From positions 46,556 through 110,555 of the forward strand of contig JANYHK010000097.1 in NCBI GenBank assembly GCA_025359105.1: a stretch of 64,000 bases of DNA, read 5' to 3'. The notes below the pieces were generated by a model. The model saw nothing but the letters and a program-made list of their open reading frames with translations, ran no database searches and was not told the DNA's origin. This stretch comes from Myxococcales bacterium (GTDB lineage: Bacteria; Myxococcota_A; Polyangia; Polyangiales; Polyangiaceae). Positions 1 through 9,408 of this stretch are shown in pieces. The position numbers and the translations under genes are program-made. Numbering within the stretch: the first letter of the stretch is position 1; each line of letters begins with the position of its first letter.

Positions 1-470
1 AGGCCGCCCGACGCCGACATCGGAAGCGGCATCGGCGGCGCGGGCGCCGTGACCGCGGTGTTGCGGGTGGGCGGCGGCGGCTGGAAGCCCGCCGGCTTGT
101 TTCGCACGACCGTGGCAGGCAGGCCGGCCACGTCGGGGAGCGCCGGGAGATCGGACTCGTCGAGCACGCCGAGGGCGGCGGGGAGGCTGTCGGGGCCCGA
201 CTTCTGCGACGGCTTCGGGGGTGGCGGCCTCGGCGGAGCCGCGACCGGCGCCTGGACGGCGCCCACGCCGACCATCGTCTTCTTGGGGATCGGCGGCGCC
301 TGTGACACCACGCTGGCCGGGGCCGCGCCACCACCGGCCGCAGCACCCGACGTCGTCACGAGGAACGTGTGCCCGCACTTCGGGCACCGCATCTTGAGGC
401 CGGTCGGGGGGACCCGCCGCTCATCCACCTGGTACGGCGCTTTACAGGACTCGCATTCGACCTTGAGCAT
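1..470 (-). CDS. MJ0042-type zinc-ribbon protein, N-terminal part (runs off the left edge)
   Basis: The minus-strand frame opens at an ATG at 470 with GAGGGA a few bases upstream and stays open to the window edge, so about 156 residues of the N-terminus are visible. The protein starts MLKVECESCKAPYQV and has CxxC at residues 6-9 and CPKC at 29-32, the four-cysteine MJ0042 zinc-ribbon layout. After residue 40 it becomes a low-complexity linker rich in Pro, Ala and Gly. In myxobacteria this N-terminal ribbon often heads regulatory, gliding or membrane-anchored proteins whose function lies in the C-terminal part, which is missing here. The full function therefore cannot be stated. The downstream minus-strand order suggests it may follow the FHA-GGDEF gene, which ends at 525, in one transcription unit, but it has its own ribosome-binding site. 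Confidence 0.8.
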   Translation of the reverse strand, partial: MLKVECESCKAPYQVDERRVPPTGLKMRCPKCGHTFLVTTSGAAAGGGAAPASVVSQAPPIPKKTMVGVGAVQAPVAAPPRPPPPKPSQKSGPDSLPAALGVLDESDLPALPDVAGLPATVVRNKPAGFQPPPPTRNTAVTAPAPPMPLPMSASGG

Positions 471-524
471 GCGCTCTTTCCCTCGGTCAAAATCGTATCG
501 GACGGTAGCAATCTACGCGACTTC

Positions 525-1454
525 TTACGTTGCGACGCGGTTCTTTCCCGCGCGCTTGGCGCGGTACATCGCCTGATCGGCCTCGCGGAAGAGCCCCTCC
601 GCGTCGACGGCGTCGCCGGGGAGCGTCGCGACCCCGGCGCTGAGCCCGGGATGCACACGAATGGCGCCCTTCTCGTACACGTGCTCCACGACCGCCTTGC
701 GGACCTCCTCCGCAACGACGACTGCCTGCTCCTTGGTGAAGCCGGGGAGCGCGGAGGCGAACTCGTCGCCACCGAAGCGCGTCGAGAAGCCGCGCTCACC
801 GACGATCCGGCCGATGACGTGCCCCGCCTCGCCGATGGCGAATGCGCCCATGTGGTGGCCGTGCGTGTCGTTGATGCCCTTCACGCCGTCCATGTCCATC
901 ACGACGACGCTGAGCACCGCGAGGCTCCCCGCGCGCACCGCGCTGGCGGCGGTCTCGAGCTGTGCGTCGAAGCGGCGCTTCACCCAGAGGCCGCTGAGCT
1001 CGTCGACGTTGAGGAGGCGTTGCACCTCGGCGTTGAAGCCCTCGCGCAGGCTGTCAGCGAGCTGGAACTCGAGCACCGTCTTGCCGATGAGGATGCGATC
1101 GCCCGGCGAGAGGCGGCTCTCGCCGATGCACTTCTCGGTGTTCAGGATCGTTCCGTTGGTGCTGCCCAGATCGACGAGCGCCCACTCGCCGCTGCCGCGA
1201 TCCTCGACCCTCAGGTGCTGCCAGGAGATGCTCTCGTCGCGCAGGGCGAAGCTGCTCGTAGGATCGCGCCCAATCTCGAGCGTGCGATCGAGGCGCGCGC
1301 GGAGCCCGACGTCCGGTCCAGCGATGACGAGCAGCGACGGCGCGGTGACCTTCTGCAGCTCGCGCTGGAGCGCGGCGCGGAGCGCCTCCGAGTCCTCGAG
1401 CGGCGCCGTTCGAATCGGCCCCATGCGCTTCGGCTTGCTGTCGTCCGCCGGCAT
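525..1454 (-). CDS. FHA-GGDEF protein, probable diguanylate cyclase
   Basis: This 309-residue cytoplasmic protein has an FHA domain at about residues 41-131 (signature LGSTNGT near 97-103) followed by a GGDEF domain from about 151 to the end. The active-site loop GGDEF is intact at 228-232, with the metal-binding aspartates in VVMDMDG (D187, D189) and a preserved INDTHGH segment, so c-di-GMP synthesis from two GTP is likely. The inhibitory I-site RxxD expected nine residues before the first Gly of GGDEF is replaced by GERG, so classical product inhibition is probably absent. The FHA domain should bind phosphothreonine peptides, linking a Ser/Thr kinase to c-di-GMP output. There is no signal peptide or membrane segment. 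A TACCTT box lies nine bases before the ATG. Confidence 0.93.
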   Translation of the reverse strand: MPADDSKPKRMGPIRTAPLEDSEALRAALQRELQKVTAPSLLVIAGPDVGLRARLDRTLEIGRDPTSSFALRDESISWQHLRVEDRGSGEWALVDLGSTNGTILNTEKCIGESRLSPGDRILIGKTVLEFQLADSLREGFNAEVQRLLNVDELSGLWVKRRFDAQLETAASAVRAGSLAVLSVVVMDMDGVKGINDTHGHHMGAFAIGEAGHVIGRIVGERGFSTRFGGDEFASALPGFTKEQAVVVAEEVRKAVVEHVYEKGAIRVHPGLSAGVATLPGDAVDAEGLFREADQAMYRAKRAGKNRVAT

Positions 1455-1463
1455 GCGACAAAC

Positions 1464-1469
1464 AAGGTA
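1464..1469 (-). promoter_or_regulatory. Putative extended -10 box (TGG-TACCTT) of the FHA-GGDEF gene
   Basis: On the minus strand TGGTACCTT lies with nine bases between the hexamer and the ATG at 1454. No Shine-Dalgarno sequence is present, so transcription would start at or beside the start codon. The call rests on the repeated occurrence of this arrangement in the window. Confidence 0.4.
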
Positions 1470-1616
1470 CCACGGCGCCGTGTGGTATCGCGGCAGCCTC
1501 TTCTAAGGTCCGAGCGGACGGCGATCTCTCGGGCAACGGGCCCGGCTGCTGAGGAGCGAGGTCCCCTAAACCACCTCTTTTGCCTGGCCGCTCGGTCGCT
1601 CATACTCCCCGCGGCC

Positions 1617-2837
1617 ATGATCTCCACCGCGACCCCCTACCCGGCCGTCCTCGCCGCCCGCGCGGGGCAGCTCTCCACGATGTGCGTCCACGCGGGAGAG
1701 GACGCGTCCCGTCACGGCGCGCTCGACCTGCCGATCACCCTGTCCTCGGCGTTCGGGTTCGAGAGCGCGGACGAGGCCGCCGCTGCCTTCAAGCGCGAGA
1801 ACGACGCGTACATCTACGGCCGGTGGGGCAACCCCAACATCGACGCGCTCGAGGCGAAGCTCGCGGCGCTCGAGGGGGCGCAAGCGGCGAGCGTCACGGC
1901 GAGCGGGATGGCGGCGATCAGCGGCGCGGTGATGTCGATCTGCCAGAGCGGCGATCACGTCGTCGCGCCGCGGTCGATGTACGCCGAGAGCGCACGCTTG
2001 CTACGCGAGCGGCTGCCTCGCTTCGGCGTGACGACCACCTTCGTCGACGCGCGCGATGCCGGCGCCTACGCCGCTGCCATCCGCAAGGAGACGCGCCTTC
2101 TCTACCTGGAGACGCCCTCGAACCCCGTGCTCGCGGTGGCCGACGTCGGCGAGATCGTGCGCGTCGCGAAGGAGCGCGGGCTCCTCACGATCGCCGACAA
2201 CACGTTCGCGACGCCGTTCTCGCAGACGCCGCTCGCGCTGGGTGTCGATCTCGTCGTCCACTCGATGACCAAGGCGCTCGGTGGCCACGGCGACGCGATC
2301 GGCGGCGCGCTCGCGGGGAGCCGCGCGCTCGTCGACGTCGCGCGCGATCTCGTCGTGAAGGGGTTCGGCGGCGTGCTCGCGCCGTTCAACGCCTTCCTCA
2401 TCGACCGCGGTCTGCGCACGTTCGCCCTGCGCCAGGCGCAAGCGTGCGCGACGGCGGCGACGCTGGCCGCCCGCCTCAAAACCCACCCGAAGATCGCGCG
2501 CGTCTACCATCCGTCGCTCCCCGACCACGCCGGTCACGCGCTCGCGCGGCAGCAGATGCACGCGTTCGGCTCGCTCCTCTCCTTCGAGCTCGCCGGCGGA
2601 GACGCCCTCGCCCGCGGCAAGCGCGTCCTCGAGGGGGTCCGCGTCGCGACGCACGCGGTGAGCCTCGGCGACGTGCGCACGCTGCTCGTGCACCCGGCGT
2701 CGACGACGCACTCGACGATGAACGTCGAGACGCGTGCGCTCGCCGACGTCACCGACGGTCTCTTGCGCCTGAGCGCAGGCATCGAATCCGCGGAAGACCT
2801 CTGGGGCGATCTGGACCAGGCCCTCGCCCGCGCCTGA
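1617..2837 (+). CDS. PLP-dependent Cys/Met-metabolism enzyme (cystathionine gamma-synthase / methionine gamma-lyase / O-acylhomoserine sulfhydrylase family)
   Basis: A 406-residue fold-type I PLP enzyme. The cofactor lysine is K219 in HSMTKALGGHGD. The phosphate-binding tyrosine/arginine region YIYGRWGNPN is at about 65-74, SGMAAISGA follows at about 96-104, and the pyridine-nitrogen aspartate is D194 in IADNTFATP. Length and motifs fit the trans-sulfuration family along the whole chain. The family includes cystathionine gamma-synthase, cystathionine gamma-lyase, methionine gamma-lyase and O-acetyl- or O-succinylhomoserine sulfhydrylases. These cannot be separated reliably by eye, and the reaction is left open. 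The start chosen is the ATG at 1617, because the upstream part of the same frame is antisense to the FHA-GGDEF gene. It lies 24 bases before uvrA on the same strand. Confidence 0.93.
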   Translation: MISTATPYPAVLAARAGQLSTMCVHAGEDASRHGALDLPITLSSAFGFESADEAAAAFKRENDAYIYGRWGNPNIDALEAKLAALEGAQAASVTASGMAAISGAVMSICQSGDHVVAPRSMYAESARLLRERLPRFGVTTTFVDARDAGAYAAAIRKETRLLYLETPSNPVLAVADVGEIVRVAKERGLLTIADNTFATPFSQTPLALGVDLVVHSMTKALGGHGDAIGGALAGSRALVDVARDLVVKGFGGVLAPFNAFLIDRGLRTFALRQAQACATAATLAARLKTHPKIARVYHPSLPDHAGHALARQQMHAFGSLLSFELAGGDALARGKRVLEGVRVATHAVSLGDVRTLLVHPASTTHSTMNVETRALADVTDGLLRLSAGIESAEDLWGDLDQALARA

Positions 2838-2861
2838 GGTCCGTGCTAAGCCCGCTGGTCC

Positions 2862-5756
2862 ATGGACCGGCTCGTCGTCGTCGGTGCGCGGCAGCACAAC
2901 CTCAAGAACGTGAGCATTTCGCTCCCGCGAGGCAAGCTCGTCGTGTTCACCGGTCCAAGCGGATCCGGTAAATCGTCGCTCGCGTTCGACACGATCTACG
3001 CGGAGGGGCAGCGGCGGTACGTCGAGTCGCTCTCGGCGTACGCGCGGCAGTTCCTGGAGCAGCTCGCGAAGCCCGACGTCGAGCGCATCGACGGCCTCTC
3101 GCCGGCGATCGCGATCGAGCAGCGCCCGCTCTCGAAGTCGCCGCGGTCCACCGTCGGCACCGTCACGGAGATCGCCGACTACCTGCGCCTCCTCTTCGCG
3201 CGCGTCGGCATCCCGCACTGCCCGAGCTGCGGCAAGCGCATCGAGGCGCAGACGGTCCAGCAGATCACCGATCGCATCCTCGGCCTCCCCGAAGGCGCCA
3301 AGATGAGCGTGCTCGCACCCATCTGCCGGGCGCGAAAGGGCGAGCTCAAGCTCGAGCTCGAGCGGCTCCGCCGTGACGGCTTCGTGCGCGCCCGCGTGGA
3401 CGGCTCGGTGGTCGACCTCGGCGACGAGATCGAGCTGGATCGCAGCAAGCTCCACGACCTCGACGTCGTCGTCGATCGCCTCGTGCTCAAGGAAGGCATC
3501 AAGGGACGCCTCACCGACTCCGTCGAGCTCGCGCTGAAGCTGGGCGAGGGGCGCATGCTCGCGCACGTCGAAGGCGAGGAGCCCTTCTGGCTGAGCGAGC
3601 GCTTCGCGTGCATCGACTGCGGCATCTCGCTTCCGCCCATCGAGCCACGCATGTTTTCGTTCAACGGGCCGCACGGCGCGTGCCCGTCGTGCGACGGGCT
3701 CGGCGCGCGCACCGTCGTGGATCCCGAGCGCTGCGTCGGCGACGCGCAGCGGACGCTCCGCGAAGGGGCGCTGCTCGCGTGGGGGCGCCGCGGCTCGGTG
3801 GCACTGGCGACCGAGCTCTCGCGCGCCGTCGAAGCCCTCGGCGTGAGCCCCGACGTTCCGTGGTCGAAGCTCCCCGAGGAGCAGCGCACGCAGATCCTCT
3901 TCGGGACCGGCAGCGGGCGCGCCGACACCCGCCCCAAGCGCGGCGCCGGCAAGCGCAAGTCGTACGAGGGCATCGTCCCGCGCCTCGGCGCGCGCCTCGC
4001 CCAGGAGGGCCCCGACGGCGGCAGCGACGACGATCCCGACGTCGACGAAGGCGGCATCGGCGACGACGAGGTCGGTCGCTTCTGCGTCACGCGCACCTGC
4101 GACGCGTGCAAGGGCCGGCGCCTGCGACCCGAGGCGCTGGGGGTGAAGCTCGGCGAGCGCGACATCAGCGAGCTCGGCGCGCTCCCGCTCCGTCGCCTTC
4201 GCGAGTTCGCCGCCAAGCTCGGGGAGGACGCGCAGTTCGGCACGCGCGAGCGTGCCATCGCGGAGCCCCTCCTCCGCGCCGTCGCCGCCCGCCTAGGCTT
4301 CCTCATCGAGGTGGGCCTCGACTACCTCGCGCTCGACCGCAGCGCGCAGACGCTCTCGTCCGGCGAGGGGCAGCGCATTCGCCTCGCGACGCAGATCGGC
4401 GCCGCCCTCGTCGGCGTCCTCTACGTCCTCGACGAACCCAGCGTCGGCCTCCACGCGCGCGACAACGCGCGCCTCATCGACGCGCAGACGCGCCTGCGTG
4501 ATCTGGGCAACACCGTCTTCGTCGTCGAGCACGATCGCGAGGCTATCCTCGCGGCCGATCACGTCGTCGACATGGGCCCGGGCGCCGGGATGCACGGCGG
4601 CACCGTGGTCGCCGAGGGCACGGCCGCCGAGCTGATGGCGAACCCCGCGTCGATCACCGGCCCGTGGCTGAGCGGCAAGAAGCAGCTACCGGTCCCGATG
4701 AAGCGCAAGGCGCGCGGCAAGGCCACGGTCAGCGTGGTCGGCGCGCGCGCGCACAACCTGCAGAACGTCACCGCCGAGATCCCGGTCGGCCTCATGACCT
4801 CCATCACCGGCGTCTCCGGTAGCGGGAAATCCAGCCTGATCGTCGACACGCTCCTCCCTGCCGCGCGCGCCAAGCTCTACTCGGCCACCGCGCCCATCGG
4901 CGACTGCGACGCCGTGAACGGCCTCCAGCACATCGACAAGGTCATCTCGATCGACCAGGCTCCGATCGGTCGCACGCCGCGCTCGAACCCGGCAACGTAC
5001 ACCGGCGTCTTCGCGCTCCTCCGCGAGCTCTACGCGGGCCTCCCCGACGCCCGCGCCCGCGGCTACAAGGCCGGCCGCTTCTCGTTCAACGTGAAGGGCG
5101 GGCGCTGCGAGGCGTGCCAGGGCGACGGCGTGCTGCGGGTCGAGATGCACTTCCTCCCCGACATCTTCGTCACCTGCGACACATGCAGCGGCAAGCGCTA
5201 CAACCGCGAGACGCTCGAGGTGAAGTACAAGGGCCTCAGCATCGCCGACGCGCTCGACGTGACGGTCGAGCAGTCGCTCGAGCTCTTCGACGCCATCCCG
5301 CGTGTGTTCGACAGGCTCGAGGCCCTGCGCAAGGTCGGCCTCGGGTACCTGACGCTCGGCCAGCCGGCGACGACGCTCTCCGGCGGCGAGGCGCAGCGCG
5401 TCAAGCTCGCGCGCGAGCTCGCCCGCAAGGCCACCGGCCGCACGCTGTACGTGCTCGACGAGCCGACCACGGGCCTGCACTTCACGGACATCGAGGTCCT
5501 CCTGACCGCGCTGACGGATCTGCGAGACCAGGGCAACACCATCATCGTCATCGAGCACAACCTCGACGTCGTCGCGTGCTCGGACTGGGTCATCGATCTG
5601 GGGCCCGACGGCGGCGACGGCGGTGGCCAGATCGTAGCCGTGGGCACGCCCGAGGCGATCGCGGCGGCCGAGGGCTCGCACACCGGCCGCTACCTCAAGG
5701 ACGTCCTCGCGCGCGCAAGCGTGTCGCGCGAAGAGAAGAAGCGCGCGAAGGGCTGA
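2862..5756 (+). CDS. uvrA: UvrABC excinuclease subunit A
   Basis: A 964-residue protein matching UvrA throughout. UvrA is the damage-scanning ABC-type ATPase dimer that loads UvrB in nucleotide excision repair. The first ATPase module has Walker [10 protein letters not shown] at 31-39, the first zinc module ends in CPSCDGLG, and the first signature is [12 protein letters not shown]. The second module has Walker [10 protein letters not shown] at about 650, the zinc finger [11 protein letters not shown] with [10 protein letters not shown], and the signature [12 protein letters not shown] followed by [12 protein letters not shown]. It is slightly longer than the usual roughly 940 residues because of a charged Gly/Asp-rich insert around residues 350-405. 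The final residues are Lys-rich. The ATG at 2862 gives the standard start, [16 protein letters not shown]. The gene ends four bases from the convergent lipoprotein gene. Confidence 0.98.
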   Translation: MDRLVVVGARQHNLKNVSISLPRGKLVVFTGPSGSGKSSLAFDTIYAEGQRRYVESLSAYARQFLEQLAKPDVERIDGLSPAIAIEQRPLSKSPRSTVGTVTEIADYLRLLFARVGIPHCPSCGKRIEAQTVQQITDRILGLPEGAKMSVLAPICRARKGELKLELERLRRDGFVRARVDGSVVDLGDEIELDRSKLHDLDVVVDRLVLKEGIKGRLTDSVELALKLGEGRMLAHVEGEEPFWLSERFACIDCGISLPPIEPRMFSFNGPHGACPSCDGLGARTVVDPERCVGDAQRTLREGALLAWGRRGSVALATELSRAVEALGVSPDVPWSKLPEEQRTQILFGTGSGRADTRPKRGAGKRKSYEGIVPRLGARLAQEGPDGGSDDDPDVDEGGIGDDEVGRFCVTRTCDACKGRRLRPEALGVKLGERDISELGALPLRRLREFAAKLGEDAQFGTRERAIAEPLLRAVAARLGFLIEVGLDYLALDRSAQTLSSGEGQRIRLATQIGAALVGVLYVLDEPSVGLHARDNARLIDAQTRLRDLGNTVFVVEHDREAILAADHVVDMGPGAGMHGGTVVAEGTAAELMANPASITGPWLSGKKQLPVPMKRKARGKATVSVVGARAHNLQNVTAEIPVGLMTSITGVSGSGKSSLIVDTLLPAARAKLYSATAPIGDCDAVNGLQHIDKVISIDQAPIGRTPRSNPATYTGVFALLRELYAGLPDARARGYKAGRFSFNVKGGRCEACQGDGVLRVEMHFLPDIFVTCDTCSGKRYNRETLEVKYKGLSIADALDVTVEQSLELFDAIPRVFDRLEALRKVGLGYLTLGQPATTLSGGEAQRVKLARELARKATGRTLYVLDEPTTGLHFTDIEVLLTALTDLRDQGNTIIVIEHNLDVVACSDWVIDLGPDGGDGGGQIVAVGTPEAIAAAEGSHTGRYLKDVLARASVSREEKKRAKG

Positions 5757-5760
5757 CACC

Positions 5761-7875
5761 TCAACGATCGAACCCACGCGGCACGATGGCCCAAGGCGCG
5801 TTGACGCTCCAATCCCCCCCCTCCACGACGGACCAGTTCGGTGCCGCCGTCAGCCTCCTCCAGGCCGCGTCCGCGCCAGGTGCGGCGTGGTCGACTGCGT
5901 ACGCGATCGACGGCAGCAGGTTGCCCCAGTAGCCCGTCGCCGCGGCCTGCGGCGCGCCGCCCGAGCCGCCGACAAGCGCCCCATTGCACGCACCGGCGCC
6001 CGCGTTCGTCGCCGTGTCGACGTCATGCCAGGACGAATACGTCTGCGAGAGGTCGGTGACGCTGCGGGCGGCCACGGTGATGGTGTAGTTGGACGCGCGC
6101 GCGTAGCAGTAGGAGCTGGCGCCGTCCCCGAGCAGGCCCACTGGAATGCGGTAGAGAAAGTCGCGCACCGCGTCGAGGGCCGTCATGTCCGCGAGCGGCT
6201 CGAGGTCGCTGAGGTGCCCGTAGGTCTGGACGAAGAAGCTATGCTGCCATGGAGCGATCTTCGCGGGCCCATACGCGTTCGGATCGTATTCGTACACGAG
6301 GCCGAGCGCGTTCGCGCCTAGGCGCGACGCCTCGCTGCTCCAGTGAGACGCGTTGGCGGCAAGGAGCGCGCGGTGGTCCAGGGTGACGGGATCGTCGGAC
6401 GGGCCGATGGCAGCGAGCTGCCCGACTGTGCGCTGCGACCAAGCGGAGCCGCGGGTCTGGCCCCGAAGGATGCGCGACGTCCCCTCGCCGTTGGACGCCG
6501 CGGAGACGAGGTACACGGTAGCCGCCTGGTGCTGCATCGTCTCGAGGTGGACGTGGTCGCCCGTGAGCAGGTACGCGAGGTAGCCGCCGCTCGGATGGTG
6601 AGCCACCTCCCAGGCGAGGGGCCCGGCAGCCATGCCGTTCGAGCCGCCTCCACCCGCGCCGAGGACGGTCCACGTCGGGCGCGCGGACGGGCGCGTCGGG
6701 AGACCGTCGGCACCGTCGCGCCAAACGATGGGGTAGCTCCCGAGCGCAAGCGCGTTGGCGACGACGCCGCGTAGCGCGCGCGGGTCTGCGCCCGACGTGA
6801 AGTAAAGCGCGTCGTGATTGGGCAAGAGGCCTATCGCGGCCTGGTAGCCGGTGTCCCCCATCGATTGCGTCCAGTCGCCCTTCGCCATCGGAACGTACGT
6901 CGAATAGAGCGCGTCGAGCGCGGCGCTCGCCGCGGTCTTCTTGGTCCAGTAGCTGGGAACGAGCCGGGTCCCGATGAGGTACGCGGTGTCGTGGCGCACG
7001 GTGAGCTTGGGATCCCCTCCGATCCAGCCTTCGGCAACCCAGCGGGTGTGGGCGTACTGAACGAGCGGCGTCTTCCCGTTGTCGAACACGGAGACGCCAG
7101 CGATCCTCACGTCGGGCAGGAAGGTCTTCTCCGTGGTGTCGACGTCCAGATAGCCGTTCTCGGCGACGACGCGAACGAAGACGCGGCCGCCGTTGTAAAG
7201 GCGCACATGCATCTCGGTGCGGAGCGTCGGATCGCTCCCGACGCGCGACGCGTAGTGACACTCCACCGCCTCCGGGCCCGAGAGCCAGGTTCGAATCGGA
7301 GTGGCGAGCATGGATGCGAGCGCGACCTTTCCGAACGTCCCGAAGTCGGCGACGACGTCGGGTGCCGCGGCCTGGATGTCGGCGCACCCGAGCCGCTTGC
7401 TCTCCGCGTACTGTCCCTCGACGATGCGCACGACCCGCGCCTTGCCGGCGACCATCGGCGCGAGCCCGCTCACGACGGCGTGCTTGACGCTGCCGTCGTT
7501 CCAGCGGCGTTTGATGTCGATCTGACCGTCGGGCACGTCGAGCGTGAAGGTCGCCGGCACGTCGCCGCGCCCAAAGCCGAGCCCGACGGTGAAGGGCAGC
7601 GTGCCTGTCTGCTCGGAGAGAATCGAGAACGACGTCGGCTTGTTGACCGCTCCGCTGTCGCGGGATTGCCCCGGTGGAGGGCTCACGCCGTCCGCACCGG
7701 CGTCGCCACTGGCACCTGCGCCGGGCGGGCCCGCGTCGCTCGAACCGCTCCCCGCTGCGGGGGCGCTGCCGGGCGGATCGCCTGACGCGGTGCTGCACGC
7801 GGCCGTGAAGGCAAGGACGACGAGAACGACGGCGCGCCCGACGACGGCGACGCGATGCGGACGGACGAACGACAT
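5761..7875 (-). CDS. Large secreted lipoprotein, RIFT-barrel-like N-terminus
   Basis: The start chosen is the ATG at 7875, which gives 704 residues beginning with an Arg-bearing n-region, a hydrophobic stretch and the lipobox FTAAC. A Ser/Gly/Ala/Pro linker with acidic residues follows to about residue 80. The mature part contains WNDGSVKHAV, a pattern I associate with the RIFT-barrel domain found at the N-terminus of PcRGLX/YetA-like polysaccharide lyases. The C-terminal half is Trp/Tyr/Gly-rich, with sequences such as GGYLAYLLTG and GYWGNLLPSIAYAV. This suggests a surface or periplasmic carbohydrate-acting or carbohydrate-binding protein, but I recognise no catalytic site and give no reaction. 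It is convergent with uvrA (four-base gap) and divergent from the kelch-like lipoprotein gene. Confidence 0.82.
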   Translation of the reverse strand: MSFVRPHRVAVVGRAVVLVVLAFTAACSTASGDPPGSAPAAGSGSSDAGPPGAGASGDAGADGVSPPPGQSRDSGAVNKPTSFSILSEQTGTLPFTVGLGFGRGDVPATFTLDVPDGQIDIKRRWNDGSVKHAVVSGLAPMVAGKARVVRIVEGQYAESKRLGCADIQAAAPDVVADFGTFGKVALASMLATPIRTWLSGPEAVECHYASRVGSDPTLRTEMHVRLYNGGRVFVRVVAENGYLDVDTTEKTFLPDVRIAGVSVFDNGKTPLVQYAHTRWVAEGWIGGDPKLTVRHDTAYLIGTRLVPSYWTKKTAASAALDALYSTYVPMAKGDWTQSMGDTGYQAAIGLLPNHDALYFTSGADPRALRGVVANALALGSYPIVWRDGADGLPTRPSARPTWTVLGAGGGGSNGMAAGPLAWEVAHHPSGGYLAYLLTGDHVHLETMQHQAATVYLVSAASNGEGTSRILRGQTRGSAWSQRTVGQLAAIGPSDDPVTLDHRALLAANASHWSSEASRLGANALGLVYEYDPNAYGPAKIAPWQHSFFVQTYGHLSDLEPLADMTALDAVRDFLYRIPVGLLGDGASSYCYARASNYTITVAARSVTDLSQTYSSWHDVDTATNAGAGACNGALVGGSGGAPQAAATGYWGNLLPSIAYAVDHAAPGADAAWRRLTAAPNWSVVEGGDWSVNAPWAIVPRGFDR

Positions 7876-8085
7876 TGCCGCCCTTGAAGCAAGCTTCGTG
7901 CGCGCGGGGGCGACCGCGTAAGAGCCGCCTTGTCCGAGGGGCGAGCGGTGCGCGCGCGCAGCGGGGGCCGCCGGCTGGTGGTGTGTAGACCTCCGAGGAG
8001 GGCACCACACCACCGCGCCACGGCATCGAAACTCGCGGGTGGCGAACAATCGAACACGGTATGGCGAATGCAGCCAGGCGAAGCC

Positions 8086-9360
8086 ATGAGAATGCTCCCT
8101 CGATCCTTCGCGATGTTCTTCGGCGCTCTTGCCTTCTTCGCGGTCGGATGCTCGACGACGAGCGACGCTCCGAGCGGCGGCGCGGCATCGAGCGGCAGCA
8201 CGGGATCGAGCGGCAGCGCAGGATCGAGCGGCGGCGCAGGATCGAGCGGCAGCACAGGATCGAGCGGCAGCGCGGGATCGAGCGGCGGCAGTAGTGGCTC
8301 CGTCGACGCGGGACACGACGCGGCCACTACGGACGGCGGCGGCGGGGACAGCGGCGGACAGACGAGCCCGAGCGACGCGTCCACCGGCGGTGGCGCGACG
8401 CTTTGCACCTCGATCGGCTGGTGCGAGATCACGAACACCAAGCTCGCCGGCGTGTGCCCCGATCCGTCACCCGGCGGGTATTGCCAGAACGTCATGGCGG
8501 CGTGGGGCGGGGGCGCCGCCGACGTCGAACGCAACGTCCTCTACCTCTGGGGCGGCGGTCACATGGACTACGCCGGAAACGAGGTGTACGGGCTGGACCT
8601 CTCCACCCTGCGCCTGAAACGCTTGAACGAGCCGACCCCGAGCGCGCTCACGACCGCGTGCAGCACGAAATACGCGGACGGCCTCCCCGCTTCCCGGCAC
8701 ACCTACGACGGCCTCACGTTCTTGCCGACGCGCAACGTCCTGTTCGCGTTCGGCGGCTCGAGGTCCGCGTGCGGCTACATGTCCGATGACACGTGGTGGT
8801 TTTCGCCCGCGACGCTCACGTGGCAGGAAAAGGTCGCGAGCGGGCCTCCCGCGGCATCGCCCGGCGTGATGACGGACACGGACGCGGCCGGCAACGTGTA
8901 CCTCCACGACACCGGGCGCCTGTACAAGTACGATCCGGGCTCGAACACCTACGCGACGGTGAGCGAAGCGGTCATCGACTACCACCAAACGGGTCGCATC
9001 GACCCAGTCTCGAGCGCGTTCATCGCCATGGGGAACGGTCGTGCGCGCTCGATTCCGCTCGGGGCCGGCAGCATGGCGAACTGGGACCAGCAGGTCTCCG
9101 GGTGCGACGCGCTGCTGGCGGTGGTGGCCCCCGGCCTGGCCTTCGACACGAGCCAGAACAAGCTCGTCGGCTGGGCCGGCGGCGGTGACGTCTACGTCTT
9201 GGACACGGCAACGAAGACCTGCACCAAGCGCTCGTACCCCGGAGGCCCTGGACCGGCGCAAGGAAACGGCACGTACGGCCGGTTTCGCTACTTTCCGAAG
9301 CTCGGCGTCTTCGTGGTCGTCACCGACTGGCAGAAGAACGCGTTCGCCCTGCGCCTGTGA
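8086..9360 (+). CDS. Kelch/galactose-oxidase-like beta-propeller lipoprotein
   Basis: From the ATG at 8086 the product is 424 residues. It has a lipoprotein signal (FFAVGC), a long Ser/Gly linker built from six-residue SSGSxG repeats, and then a domain with kelch-like blades. Examples are RNVLYLWGGGHMDYAGNEVY, RNVLFAFGGSRSACGY followed by DDTWWF, and NKLVGWAGGGDVYVLD. Such blades form galactose-oxidase-type propellers that bind carbohydrates or proteins. No Cys-Tyr copper-radical site can be assigned, so an enzyme activity is not claimed. The protein is expected to be anchored in the outer membrane by its lipid. The gene stands divergent to the lipoprotein ending at 5761, with a 210-base gap in which I see no strong signal. 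Confidence 0.85.
   Translation: MRMLPRSFAMFFGALAFFAVGCSTTSDAPSGGAASSGSTGSSGSAGSSGGAGSSGSTGSSGSAGSSGGSSGSVDAGHDAATTDGGGGDSGGQTSPSDASTGGGATLCTSIGWCEITNTKLAGVCPDPSPGGYCQNVMAAWGGGAADVERNVLYLWGGGHMDYAGNEVYGLDLSTLRLKRLNEPTPSALTTACSTKYADGLPASRHTYDGLTFLPTRNVLFAFGGSRSACGYMSDDTWWFSPATLTWQEKVASGPPAASPGVMTDTDAAGNVYLHDTGRLYKYDPGSNTYATVSEAVIDYHQTGRIDPVSSAFIAMGNGRARSIPLGAGSMANWDQQVSGCDALLAVVAPGLAFDTSQNKLVGWAGGGDVYVLDTATKTCTKRSYPGGPGPAQGNGTYGRFRYFPKLGVFVVVTDWQKNAFALRL
8188..8289 (+). repeat. 18-base in-frame tandem repeat encoding SSGSxG units
   Basis: Five full 18-base units and a partial sixth, each starting TCGAGCGGC, run head to tail in the linker of the kelch-like lipoprotein. The units differ at a few third positions. 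Because the unit is a multiple of three, slippage would change linker length without breaking the frame. Confidence 0.85.
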
Positions 9361-9390
9361 CGCGCTCGCGGCCGCGGCGCCGCGCCGTGG

Positions 9391-9396
9391 TATTCT
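9391..9396 (+). promoter_or_regulatory. Putative extended -10 box (TGG-TATTCT) of the kinase cassette
   Basis: TGGTATTCT lies with 12 bases between the hexamer and the ATG at 9409. It shares GCCGTGGTA with the corresponding place upstream of the FHA-GGDEF gene. No Shine-Dalgarno sequence separates it from the start. Confidence 0.4.
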
Positions 9397-9408
9397 ACGC
9401 GCGAGCGC

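Noticed and set aside
2001..5777. Two long minus-strand open frames opposite the PLP enzyme and uvrA
   Set aside because: They have no domain, no start signal and the wrong third-position pattern, whereas uvrA is unmistakable on the plus strand.
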